A DNA stretch of 43,592 bases from NCBI GenBank assembly GCA_002633005.1, contig NMRA01000086.1, positions 545,975-589,566 of the forward strand, in the 5' to 3' direction. Origin of the DNA: Phoronis australis (taxonomy: Eukaryota; Phoronida; Phoronidae). This document shows positions 30,117-40,860 of the stretch, piece by piece (position 1 is the stretch's first letter; every line of letters begins with the position of its first letter). The position numbers and the translations under genes are program-made. Under the pieces are notes generated by a model that searched no databases, was not told where the DNA came from, and was given only the letters and a program-made list of their open reading frames with translations.

Positions 30117-33100
30117 CTAAAACAGCATGTGATCATTGGATTAACACTACCTTACCAACTTTAAAGGGGCAAAAAACTCACACCTTCTGTAAAAAAGTAT
30201 TAGTTCGGCCAGTTAGTGTTATAAAATCGGTCTCATCTTGTCCCTTACTCAGATTAGAAATAGTTTCTAAGAATGAGAAGAATTGACAGACTGCTTGATA
30301 CTAGGGCCACTCAGTAGTCAGTCAAGGCAGCATGCACTCAGTCACCAAGGCAGAACAATCATCAGGAAAACTACAGATTTTAAGATTTTTTGTTTCCAGT
30401 TTCAATTCAAACAAAGGGTGAGAATGCAACGACATTACTTTGCAAGAGTTAATATGCTGGTGAAGAAAGTTGTTGTTAATGGTAGCATTAAAGGGACACA
30501 AAAGTAATTTACAGAATTGAACAGCAGCGCAAAAACGAACCAAATAACTTTGCCAAAGCACTTTGTAGTTGAGCCTAATCCAAGAGTTACTTAGCAGAGG
30601 GTATTTAAAGTGCTTAAAATCACCAATCTGAAATGCGCCCACGAATGCATTGCAAATGGTGTGCTTTTAGGGTTATTTATTTGTATCATAAAAATGGCCA
30701 CTAGATGGCGCAAAAACATACAATCCATTCAAAAACAGGAACATGCCATATTTCATAAAAATCTGTCAAGGAAGTTCAGAGAAACAAAGGAAAACAGAAT
30801 AAAATGAAATTGCCACTAGTGCGCACAGTGTCCGTTGGATGCGACTGAAAGTCGTCGTCGTCTGTTGGTAACTTCATATAAATACACTTATTAAATTTAG
30901 TAAAGTTCCTGCAGTGGGTTTAGGAGATACAACTATGGGCACGAAACAAAACTACCACTAGGAGGCGCCACAGTAGTCAGTCACCATCATCAAAGGTCAT
31001 CTCCACACTGAGAACATATATGCCAATTTTCAAATGATTTGGTTGATACAGGGGTGGACACCAAAAACAAGATTTGAAAACAGCAAAAAATGGCCACAAG
31101 GTGGTGCAAAATACCTGGATTCCATCCAAAAACAGGAAGATAGCGTCATCACACCAATAGATGCCTATATTTAGAATTTTATGAAAATCTGTTGAGGACC
31201 TTTGAAGATACTGAGTTAAACGTAAAAAAATTAAAATTGCCACTAGGGGGCACAACAGTAGTCAGATCTGTCCGAAAGTCGTTGTCATCTGTAGCCAACA
31301 TCACTTGCTAAATTAAGTAAAGATCCTGCGAATGGTTTAGGTGCTTACATATTAAATTTCATGAAAATCCGTTAAGGACTTTTGAAGATACAAAGGTAAA
31401 CGTAAAAAAATAAAATTGCCACTAGGAGGCACACCGGTAGTCGGATCTGTCCAACAGTTGTCGTCTATTGTTAACATCATATAAATATACTTACTAAATT
31501 TCGTAAAGATCCTGTGAAGGGTTTAGGAGATACAGCCATAGGCGCAAAAAAAAAAACTGCCACTAGGAGGCGCCACGGTATTCAAAATCGTCGGAAAATC
31601 GTCAACCGTCCTCTTTATAGTAAGCACATACATGCCAATTTTCACAATCATCCTTTGAGCGGTTTGGTTGATAGAGGGGTGGACGCAAAAAAACAGACTC
31701 GAAAACAGTAAAAATTGCCACTAGGTGGCGCAAACTACGTCGAATCCATCCGAAAACGGGAGGATATCAACATCTCACTAATAAGTGCCTACATAACGAA
31801 TTACTTGAAAATCCGTTCAGGACTTTTACAGATACAAAGGTAAGTGTAAAAAATAAAATTGCCACTAGGGGGCACACCGGTAGTCGGATCCGTCCGAAAG
31901 TTCGCTCATGCCGTCCCATTCATAAATGGAACATATGTGCCAAATTTCATAAACGTAAGTCAAAGGGTTTTGGAAATAGAGCAGCGAACCCAGGAGGCCA
32001 GACGGACGCTGCCCGGACAGACATACGGACAGAGATGACGGCATAATGCATCCACATATAAATATGTGAGCGCATAAAAAACAACCCCAACAGTCGATCA
32101 GCTGTCAAATTAGAACACCTGCAAACACTTTCTGACGATATTTTAATAAGCTGATCTCTAGTTACGAGCATTTGTTAATTGAAACACGCTACATAAAACT
32201 GGGACAACCAATCACAGCACTAGTCATCCTCCATTGTGTTTAGTTTGAAAAATCGTCCGATATTGCCGCTCGCTTTCCCATGGTTTGTGATGCACTAAAG
32301 GCGAGGTGTTGTGGTTGTGACCATTGTGATATGCAGAACTATAAAAGAAGGTTAAATGATGCCGGCAATGTAGTAACTAGTCAAAACAAGGTAAATGGTG
32401 GTTTTAAGCACTTCAAATGATAGACACTGGCCTTGATTTCACTGAACGTCTGGCACACAACCAAAATTGGCGATTTGTAATAGAATCACAAAAAAAAACA
32501 GATTTTGTTGTTTGATAGCTCTGGTCAGAGATAATAACTTCAAGAAGTCTATCGCATCCTACAATAATCCCAGGAAAGTGTTTTTGGACATAAATCGAAA
32601 GAAATATCAAACCTACCTAGTGGCAATTCCGCCAAAAATCAATGAATTTGTGATATTGCCATGGTTTTGTGGAGATTTGTGACACATTAGAAACAAGACA
32701 CAACAATGATAAAAACCCTAAAGACCAGAGTGACAGCTAACAACCAGTCTCGATAAGTGTGAATAACGACTTACGGCATACACAAAGCCCTCACTCACCT
32801 TTCCCCGTTCCTTGACATGAGGTGGTTCTGTCTTGGTGTCTTGTTCATCCTTACCCAGGCCAGGGGGTGCGTTGATGTCCGCTGTACCCACGAAGAAATG
32901 GTACGGTTTGACGTGCACCAGGTTCTTGGCAAAGTTCCACACGTCCTCGCGGTCATCAATGATGACCACCATAGAGTCACCGCATGGAAACAGAGCCCTG
33001 CAAAGAACAGACATGAAGTCAACAGTAGAACTTTTATCAAGCCATGAGTTTCCACTGTATAATTTTAATTTTTTCAAGAGCAAGTTTCCAAACAAAAAGA

Positions 33101-36100
33101 GTTTATGCAGAACTGTTCTCTAGAAATGATTTGTCAAAAAATTAATTAATATGACGGACTATCACAAATTTAAAAGGACAAGAGCAAGATGTCCTTGGTC
33201 TTTAAGCGTAGGACCCTCGAGAAATGGCCAAATTTGGCAAACTTTGGTACATCTTATCCCAGAAATGGCTGATCCGATTGATAAGAAACTTTCAGAAACC
33301 ATAGGAACTGCTTTTAAAATTTTCCACTTTTTGCATTAGTGAACATCAAAAAATAGGACATCTATGATTTTTATGGAAAAACTCAAAAGTAGCGTCAAAC
33401 GAAAACAAAATAATTTAAAAAACTATGAGCGTTTTTGAAATTTCATCTTGAATATTTATACCAAGCAAGTTTTGGTTATGTTATTGATACCATTCTTTTG
33501 ATTTATCTTTCTTTTTACTTAAATTTTACTAAAAATACAAGGTCACGTGAACCAATTAATGGCAGAGTAGTATAAAGTATAAAATCAAATTCTACCAGAA
33601 CTAGGCAATATTGTTACATACTTTTAAAGAGTTAAAATCTATAGGTTTGTACATATTTGGCTAAACACACCACCATGTGGACAATGTCCTAAATACACCC
33701 CCAAGTGGACAATGTCCTAAATACACCACCAAGTGGACAATGTCCTAAATACACCCCCAAGTGGACCATGTCCTAAATACACCACCAAGTGGACAATGTC
33801 CTAAATACACCCTCAAGTGGACAATGTCCTAAATACACCCCCAAGTGGACAATGTCCTAAACACACCACCATGTGGACAATGTCCTAAATACACCCTCAA
33901 GTGGACAATGTCCTAAATACACCCCCAAGTGGACAATGTCCTAAACACACCACCATGTGGACAATGTCCTAAATACACCCCCAAGTGGACAATGTCCTAA
34001 ATACACCCCCAAGTGGACAATGTCCTACATAACCATAGAGTGACTATAAACCCACATTCCATCCAAGACTGACCTTTATATTTAGATGACTTTCTGCAGT
34101 AAAGTTCATCTGAACACGTTCCTTTGTCAGATGACCAGCGATTTCTGGGTTTGCAAATAACTGGCAGTTGGTTATTCGTTGAGACCACCCATAAAAAGAC
34201 AACTCCATGAAAAGCCTGGACAGGAGCAATAAAGAAATGCCAGTTCTTTCAAAGCCCTCACATTACCGTTAATTCCACCATGGAACAATTCAAGAATAAT
34301 TTGGAAATGGTAAATGGTCTAATATAAAAAATAATTGCAGGCGATCTGGTACACGTTGTATCAGACGTGCGCAGACCTCGCATGTGGGCCCATTGCACTG
34401 ATCACCTGGAAATAGTTTTATGCTTTATTGATATATGGTTAAAACCGAGCTGAGGAGCTAGAAACCTGGCTCAAGGGTTTAGCAGTGTGACCTGGTGGGA
34501 CTTGAACCCACGACCTCGAGTAAAGAAAGCGGGCACTTATCAACCAGGCCACACTGCCTCCTCCAGTAAATGGTCTAAATCAAAGCTTGACTTTTGTCAT
34601 GGAAGGTGGGTCTATAGTCGAGCTAAGGGTTGACGCAGGTTTATGTAAACGATTGCTGCCAAACGTAAGGGAACACATGAACTTGCAAAAGAGTTGATAC
34701 CTTTTTCACTTGCCATTACTTTTCCAGGTAGGATAACTATTTTTGCCACTTTCCATGTATTCCAGGTTTTCCTCAACCAGTGGGCACCATGCTAACTCAT
34801 AAAGCTTTTGCACACGCTCCCAGACTTAACATATGGTTGGACCTATTTTCATAAGTTCAAGGAACTATTTGCAGTGTTATAACTAAAACTGATATAAGAG
34901 TCCAACTTTCTAGTACTCATGTTGCTTGATGGCTTTGTTGATGCACTATTTTATTTTGTAGTGCGTAAGGTTACGTCATACTACGTGTGTCAATTGGTTA
35001 AGCTTCTTATATAACAGACTTTCCGGTACTATCTGGCCTTCTTGACATGAACCGCTATACTGGTAACGCGTACAACGCTAACGATGTTTTATGGAGCCTA
35101 GAGCCTATATCATTGTAAGTTTATACTATTTTTTCGCATATTACCGTAGAATTCACTGGCTGTTTCTCGTATTGTGTAAGACTGTTTAATTAGCCCATGC
35201 TGTATTACGTGGAATATCTTTATTGTATTGTAACGTGAACGCTGTATTTCCAAAGACTTATTATTCGTTATATTTGTTTCAGTGAAACCGGCCTTGTCGG
35301 ACAGTAAGCATAACGTCAACCTTGTTCAGAATAAACGTATCATATCCGACTATCCCGTGTGTTCAATGCCCATGGCTCCTACAGGCTTGATCAAAAAATA
35401 AAAGCAAAAACCCAAAATTAGTAAACCAAGATGAAATAAAAATACACTTCCAAAGACACATAAGTCAAAGAAATTCAAAATTATTGTTTACATATTTAAA
35501 GAAGGAAAGTTTTTTTCATGACATTTTACCGAAAATACAGTTCGTTGATTTTCCCAGACATATGTTTCAGTTAATTACGGCTTCCAGTAATTTTATTAAT
35601 TAGTTGTTCCCTAATCCAGAAATGACATTTAGGGGGTTAAAGATTTCCCACCATTTTGTTTCTGCATTCGAGTTTACTGTGAGGATCTGTTCCATCGTTG
35701 CTTTTGTGCTGGTTTCCTAAAATTGCCGTCACCACTTCTCGTTGACGAGTATTCTACGACAAGCTAGGTTGTTAAAGAACTCAATTACATTGGATTTAGG
35801 GATAGTTTAGTACACCTGGTACACAGCAACCTTGCGGCATGCTGAATGACTCATTAACAAACGCAAACGACGACCAAACTTATCACAATCGAGGTAAAAT
35901 AATGACTGACTCATCAGGTCACACAGTCAGACTATATGAAAACAAAATGGCAGGACATTCTTAATCCCCTAAACGTCACTTCCGGAGTAAGGTATAACTA
36001 ATAAATCAAATTAAGGGAAATCATTATTAACTGAAAAACATGTCTGGGATATCCAACGAACTGGGTTTTTTTTACTAATAATGATATGAAAAAAGGTTGC

Positions 36101-39100
36101 CTTTCTTCTTTAAGAAAGTGACATCTTCCAAAGGTAATTCACACACCACAGTTATGACCTCTCAAAGTAGATATCTACCCTATGTCTACGTCAGTGGAAC
36201 TCACTTCAGATTAGCCGTCTTTGAAGTGGCATTGAAACACTCATCACGCGACAGAATCCTGTGAGAGAAATGCTTCCCATCTGGGTCCATGTAGCGCGCG
36301 ATTGTGTGGGCGTACATGCGAACACCAAAAGTACATATGTGCATCTCATAGAGTTTGGAGATGTTCTCTAAAAATGCTTGGGTGCCCGGTCGGAACTTAG
36401 TATGGTACCACGTCATGGCATCATTGTGAATCAGCTGGAAGTGGTAAACATCCTGTAATAGACAAAACAGTCGTTAAGTGGTAAACATCCTGTAATAAAC
36501 AAAACAGTCGTTAAGTGGTAAACATCCTGTAATAGACAAAACAGTCGTTAAGTGGTAAACATCCTGTAATAGACAAAACAGTCGTCAAGCCATAGCTTAA
36601 TACAGAATTATGCAACATGAACGTATTTTACACCAACTACATGAGAGACATGATTAATGGCCTTATTTCTCATTAGCACAAGCTGCGTTCAATATCCCAC
36701 ACATGCATCACACCTGTCTTTTTATAAAAACAAATCTTTTCTGAAGAACTTTTCTTCTTTTTCACAAACATTATTCTTTTCTTACGGGCAGTGCAAAACT
36801 GTCCGTCAGAAGGCACAAAAAAGCACATACTTGTAGAAGAACTGTCTGCAAACAGCACCTGATAATTTGCGAGAACAAAATGTTGTTCATGAGACAAGAA
36901 CTGGCAGTGGTTATCAAGTAAATGAATGTGCTTGGAATAATTTTCTATCAGCAAGAAAATACAACTGGTGAGAAATAAGTCGGAAAGCGAAAACCAACGC
37001 CTTCATGAGGTCTCAATATAACAAGCTGCAGGTTACATTTGTGAAATAAAATTTGTAAATTCGAGCTGAGATTTTGGAATTAGCCAAGCATATGCGGCCT
37101 GTAAAATTTAACTCATGTGAGCAGACTTTTCAACACCAACAAGAATAGAAGCAACTCGTGTGAATGTCATTTTAGTTTAAAAATGCATAGTTGACTTGAC
37201 AGTTGCCAAGTTTTCTGTAAAAGTACACTCGACTCACAGTTGTGATATTCCATTTGGACTAAAAGCATTATTGAAAAAAACACAAGCACAGAGTTTTCTA
37301 CCAAATTTTTAGATATGTTTACCTTCAAGTTGGGGGGAATGTTGTCATTGGTCGTATGGAGGAGAGTCTGGTCCAAGTCAACCAATAAGACGAGTTTACG
37401 TGAACTTCGAAGGCGTTGTTCGTCGGCTAGGCCTATTTCTAGAGCATGCTGAAAAATCAGCCAACACAGATTATGAGGTAGACCAAAAGATGCTTTTGTG
37501 TTTGTAGTGTGAACTGCTCTTAACAGTGAGAACTGCTCAATGTGAACTGCTCTCAATTCAACACCATATTTGCACAAGTTCTATGACAATCTGCCAAAAT
37601 AATACACTGCCAACTAACCCAGATGACAAAGTATGAAAGAGATTAACTGCTAAAATTGACCTTTTATCATTTTTCACACACTTTTGAAAAAATGCTTGAA
37701 ATTTTTCAAAAACATTGCTTGATGATAACCATGTTCTGTAAAGGGTGTTAAAATGGTGCTGTTTATCTTTTTTGAAAAAATGTACAAATAAAATGTTACT
37801 AGTCAGCCATAGCGTGTCCTAAATTGCAGATTTCACACTACAAGGTATGATACAAATGATGGTCTAATGTTTGAACAACGGTTCTGTCTTAAACATGTTT
37901 GTTTATTACAGTACCAGGCATGGTGCCTATTTTTTGCAAGCAGCAATGTGGTTAGGCTGTGTTGACATCAGTACCTGTTGACTGATGATAAGCTCAGGAA
38001 CACAGTGCACCATGGCAACAGATGCTGACACTGTTTCTTTACGCAGACCTGGCCTGCCACCATCTCTGAAAAAATAATGAAGTGATAATAAAACATGCTT
38101 CACAATGGATAACAGAAAATTTGAGAAAACCCAGTAGGTTGGTAACTTAAAAGAAAATGAGATCTACTTATGCTCCTTGTTTCGAAAGACAATCTTCAAT
38201 CAAGGATTTGAACACTTGAAAGTATGTATGTGAAAAAAACATGGACTTCAGAATAAACAACAAATGTGAACTTGATCAATATAAAAATGAAGTATATTAT
38301 GCAGTAAACGACAAAAATGTTATTTGAATGGCTTTAACAAAACATGCACATTAAAATATGTCAGTAATCTACAATATTGTAGAAACGACACAATAGTTAG
38401 TAATGGTCACTTATGGGGTCCCATATTCTGAGAACCAGTTTTCTCCACTGAATAAAGGGTATCCAGCTGGTTCTCAAAATCTATGACCCCACGAATGATT
38501 ATTGGCCAGTAATCAATTGCAGGATAGCACAAATACAATAGTGAAGAGTGATGGTAGGTAGCATCAGGTGAAGAACAACAAGCCAATGACATACTGTCTT
38601 AAGTCAGCTCCACACTCTGCACACATATCCTTCATCACAACAGCATGTTCACAATCTCGCACTTGAAGAAGCATTGACCTGTAATGGGAAACAAGATATT
38701 TTCAAATAGTTGTGTTAAACACACAGTGATTGCAACAAAACTAACATGGTTTTCATTCTCACTTTGGTTTACTAATTACTTCATTCACTATTAACTCACA
38801 GCCGACTCCTCTTTAATTCTATATTACGTCAATGTAAAACAATATACTGTATTACAACATCACTTTTACATTCCTTTCCAGGCATTATTATTGGAGAGAC
38901 GATGCCTGCGAGTCGTAACATCTCAAGCACAGCTTATTATCATCTCTATTGCAGGGCTTGGAATGACCAATGACAAAAAACGCGGAAACTTTTACGGCCC
39001 AAATCATGGCCGATAACCAGCCTTGAAATGGCCAATGTGAACCTTTCCCCCACAAAAATCGGGGAGGACTAAAAAAAAAAAAAAAAACCGTCACCACCAT

Positions 39101-40839
39101 CAGTAGCATGCGTCTGCGTCCTTTTAGCTCGCCCGTCCACTCCCAACCCACACATTTTTGGCTGTAGAGCGGTAGTATTTGTCGCTGCGCTTAACAATAA
39201 CGCGAGACGCCATTGAAAATCCACCACACTGTCCCAGATGCCCCGGCAATGTTGACAATTTACCTTCCTCCGAAACATAAAGACCAACTTTCGCTTTTCG
39301 AGGTGAACGTCGTCTGCAACGCTGCGGTAAGAGAAAGGAATTTGCCGCGAAAATTTTATATCAAATCCGATTTTTTTACACGGAAATATTGTAAAAAAAG
39401 CGGAAAGCACATTTCAAAAAAGCGGAAATCCGCGTTTCCGCGGAAAATTCCAAGCCCTGCTATTGTCTCCAATATAAAATTTGCTGGTTGCCCTAGTATT
39501 GTGTTGGCCATGCAGTTAAGATCTTGAATGTATGGGAACTCCCACTTATTATGGAAAGAGTCCTTAAGCACGGTTCTTCCCAAGAAAGAAATATGATTGC
39601 CCTTGGTCACCAAAGGCAGATAGGTCCAAGAAGCTTCCAGTGGCAATCAATTCAAACACACCAATTGTAATGCAATGTATGGTCCATTTTACGGCAGAAC
39701 CGGAGAAGAAAATCCACAGCCACAGGTATGAGACTAGATGCTATATATTTAAGTATTTTTCAAGAAATGTTTTTATTAAAGCAAGTCGCGCAGGATGACT
39801 CGCGATTTTCAAGTTGCTTGTACCTCTCAATTGTACAAGTGATCAGACTTGGAAGACTTGAATTGTACGACTCTTCTTTTTATTTCATGAACACGATACA
39901 CATGGGTGAGAAACAACATGACTGCCGGTCCTCCTAATTGGACACAAAACAGGAACTGCAGGGATGAAATGGGACCGCCAAACCAGAAAATGGGACGCAC
40001 TTAAAAACATGACCACCGGACAGAATGTTATCAAAATGCCAGTTAGTGATACTGGTTATGACACTTTACCTGAGAACCAATTATCTTCAAACGTGTTTTT
40101 TTACTTGACTAAAGCATCAAATTGGAAAAAAATAACGCAGGGGATAATATTACATTTAGCAAAAAATGTTTGGTTTTTGGTAAGATTTATTAATTTTAAA
40201 TATTGTTGTAGTCTTAGGGCCAGAGAGTATCGGCGTACTTTTTTCCTCGAAAAAAAGTGTGCATTTATCATTTTTACAGGTTTACTCTGTTCGCTGTCTT
40301 GATTGGACAGGTTGTTTATACATCATGACAATTGAGTGGTGGGGTGGTCAAGTTTCTGGCAGTCATGTTCAGTCTCAGGTGGTCCTGTATTGCCATGGGG
40401 CAGCCGTGTTTTTAGGTGTGGCGGGTCCATTGATACCGTAGGCCGTAGGCGTAGCCATAGATGCGTAGATCCTATTTCGTTGGTTAGTCCGTTCCATTTG
40501 AAGGACCGGCGGTCATGTTTTGGGTCTGGTGGTCATGTTGTTTCTCACCCGTTATACAGAAGCAACAAATTTGCATTCATTGAGTGTGATCAACTTTGAC
40601 AAGAGTAGTTAGTTATTATATTCGCACCCAGGTGGCATCACATGTCCTTCTTTGGCATGGGTTTCCTGGACTGTTCCAACAACTTCGCTCTTTAACTTGA
40701 GAAGAGCATTTCCGCCCTCTGGCTTGTATGTTAGCAGGAGCTTTCCGACATTGATCTTAGTTCCTTTCCTTACATGCCATTTCGTTATTTTGCAAAAGTC
40801 ATCCCCTGGTAAGTAAATCGGCGAAATATTCGCCGCCAT
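28674..40839 (-). CDS. CTDP1: RNA polymerase II CTD phosphatase FCP1, seven coding exons
   Basis: Coding exons on the - strand: 40839-40628, 38678-38595, 38065-37975, 37448-37323, 36452-36205, 32997-32799, 30116-28674; 2403 nt, 800 aa (human 961 aa). All introns are GT-AG and phases join. Domains: N-terminal lipoyl-like region (about 1-75) ending in CEHAVVMKDMCAECGADL; FCP1 catalytic domain with VDLDQTLLHTT (catalytic Asp 153 and 155), HTKFRPGTQAFLE, YAHTIARYMDPDGKHFSHRI, LSRDEC and VIIDDREDVW (Asp 268-269); BRCT about 449-548 (KGCNIVFSGVFP to PDWLAACNDRW); acidic segment DELEDMDKEVEEIL and a C-terminal EEMAAEVEKLI, corresponding to TFIIF RAP74-binding parts of FCP1. The enzyme dephosphorylates the Pol II CTD, recycling polymerase after termination in the nucleus. 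The linker between catalytic and BRCT parts is shorter than in vertebrates. Confidence 0.93.
30698..32080 (+). repeat. tandem array of ~145-bp monomers with CTCF-core-like boxes, array 2
   Basis: Inverted relative to array 1. Boxes on the + strand at 30698, 30955, 31094, 31240, 31419, 31560, 31718 and 31862 (14 bases each) are spaced about 139-180 bases apart after the first interval (257, with a decayed box near 30814). Exact matches to CCASYAGRKGGCRS are at 30698-30711, 31240-31253, 31718-31731 and 31862-31875; the others have one or two mismatches. Monomers alternate in what follows the box (CAACAGTAGTC, GCCACAGTAGTC, CAAAATACCTGG). The array ends in GACAGAGATGACGGCATAAT and a palindromic hairpin. 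It lies in CTDP1 intron 6. Confidence 0.9.
32043..32080 (-). repeat. terminal hairpin of array 2
   Basis: ATGCATCCACATATAAATAT + GTGAGCGCAT is an imperfect palindrome directly after GATGACGGCATA. The same order (hairpin, then GCCGTCATCTCTGTC on the other strand) occurs in array 1 at 9731-9780. Confidence 0.8.
32799..32997 (-). CDS. CTDP1: CTDP1 coding exon 6
   Basis: Encodes ALFPCGDSMVVIIDDREDVW and HVKPYHFFVGTADINAPPG, ending the phosphatase domain. The DD pair is the conserved metal-binding site. A charged linker (KDEQDTKTEPPHVKERGK) follows; donor GTGAGT, phase 0. Confidence 0.95.
33661..34034 (+). repeat. 28-bp minisatellite, 13 copies
   Basis: Unit GTGGACAATGTCCTAAATAC + ACCCCCAA, with AAC/AAT and CAA/CAT variants. 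It lies in CTDP1 intron 5. Some variants recur in a two- to three-unit pattern, suggesting block duplication. Confidence 0.96.
34478..34560 (-). repeat. tRNA-derived hairpin repeat
   Basis: On the - strand an A-box-like TGGCCTGGTTGATAAG is followed by a perfect B box GGTTCAAGTCC (34508-34498) in a perfect T-arm GTGGG/CCCAC. The outer arms GCAGTGTGGCCTGG and CCAGGTCACACTGC (34557-34544 and 34495-34482) pair over 14 bases with one G-T. Six bases lie between T-arm and the expected acceptor, so it is not a standard tRNA. Confidence 0.6.
34936..35383 (+). mobile_element. solo LTR with 5-bp target duplication
   Basis: 448 bases beginning TGTTG and ending CTACA, flanked on both sides by GGCTT (34931-34935 and 35384-35388). 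Inside are a TATA-like TTATATAA (35007-35014) and AATAAA (35330-35335) in LTR order. No internal retrotransposon sequence or second LTR adjoins it. A 5-bp target duplication fits Gypsy or BEL elements. It lies in CTDP1 intron 5, antisense to the gene. Confidence 0.75.
36205..36452 (-). CDS. CTDP1: CTDP1 coding exon 5
   Basis: Encodes DVYHFQL, TKFRPGTQAFLENISKLYEM, FGVRMYAHTIARYMDPDGK and FSHRILSRDEC, the core of the FCP1 phosphatase domain. The acceptor at 36453-36454 lies inside a 37-bp tandem repeat that also copies the first 14 exon bases. Donor GTGAGT after AA of a Lys codon. Confidence 0.95.
36438..36585 (-). repeat. 37-bp tandem repeat spanning the CTDP1 exon 5 acceptor, 4 copies
   Basis: Unit AAGTGGTAAACATCCTGTAA + TAGACAAAACAGTCGTT on the + strand. 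Each copy contains, on the - strand, the polypyrimidine tract and TATTACAG acceptor plus the first 14 bases of exon 5. Acceptor AGs are at 36453, 36490, 36527 and 36564 (lower coordinate). The copy next to the exon gives the open frame. Confidence 0.95.
37323..37448 (-). CDS. CTDP1: CTDP1 coding exon 4 (catalytic motif)
   Basis: Encodes 42 residues including LRSSRKLVLLVDLDQTLLHT. DLDQT is the DxDxT signature: the first Asp forms the phospho-intermediate and the second is the general acid. Phase 0 at both ends; donor GTAAAC. Confidence 0.95.
37975..38065 (-). CDS. CTDP1: CTDP1 coding exon 3
   Basis: Encodes a variable linker and then VSASVAMVHCVPELIISQQ, matching the VSMVHSVPELMVS segment of FCP1. 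Acceptor TTTCAG, donor GTACTG, ends in phase 0. Confidence 0.9.
38595..38678 (-). CDS. CTDP1: CTDP1 coding exon 2
   Basis: Encodes SMLLQVRDCEHAVVMKDMCA and ECGADLR, equivalent to the GCSHPVVMKGLCAECG region of vertebrate FCP1 with its conserved cysteines. Acceptor TTACAG, donor GTATGT. Confidence 0.92.
38952..39459. mobile_element. 508-bp hAT-like MITE with target duplication
   Basis: Perfect 13-base terminal inverted repeats CAGGGCTTGGAAT and ATTCCAAGCCCTG, flanked by CTATTG on both sides (38946-38951 and 39460-39465). The ends begin CAG and finish CTG, as in hAT elements. The interior has no transposase but carries an A-run (about 39071-39086) and CGCGGAAA phrases near both ends. It lies in CTDP1 intron 1. 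The 6-bp duplication is shorter than the usual 8 for hAT. Confidence 0.85.
39900..40560. repeat. foldback repeat with TGACCACC phrases
   Basis: GGGTGAGAAACAACATGAC near 39904-39922 recurs inverted at 40534-40552, and CGCCGGTCCT-type phrases follow inward on both sides (39923-39933 and about 40502-40512). Internal ACATGACCACC variants occur near 40007. It looks like a long, decayed inverted repeat; no target duplication was found. It lies in CTDP1 intron 1. Confidence 0.6.
40628..40839 (-). CDS. CTDP1: CTDP1 coding exon 1
   Basis: Starts MAANISPIYLPGDDF and contains VRKGTKINVGKLLLTYKPEG and VVGTVQETHAKEGHVMPPG, a biotinyl/lipoyl-like fold segment typical of the FCP1 N-terminus. ATG 40839 is the first Met; the codon two positions earlier (40845) is TTG. 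Donor GTGCGA splits a Gly codon after GG. Confidence 0.88.
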
Positions 40840-40842
40840 TTT
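40832..40842 (-). promoter_or_regulatory. YY1-like motif over the CTDP1 start codon
   Basis: The - strand reads AAAATGGCGGC, one base from the YY1 consensus AAGATGGCGGC, with the ATG being the CTDP1 initiator. YY1 sites overlapping start codons are a known arrangement in metazoan housekeeping promoters. Binding is inferred only. Confidence 0.5.
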
Positions 40843-40852
40843 CAAAAAATTT

Positions 40853-40860
40853 TGACGTCA
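40853..40860. promoter_or_regulatory. cAMP-response-element palindrome
   Basis: Perfect TGACGTCA ending 14 bases upstream of the CTDP1 ATG. This is the full CREB/ATF palindrome; with the adjacent YY1-like motif it suggests a promoter or very short 5' UTR. Function is inferred from position and motif. Confidence 0.55.

Noticed and set aside
9603-31875. Loop between the two CTCF-box arrays
   Set aside because: The motif orientations are divergent, not convergent, and occupancy is unknown.
33661-34034. CRISPR-like array
   Set aside because: Units are contiguous with no unique spacers and the genome is eukaryotic; it is a minisatellite. The same holds for the other tandem arrays.
40840-40845. 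CTDP1 start two codons further upstream
   Set aside because: The codon at 40845-40843 is TTG; the first ATG is 40839.
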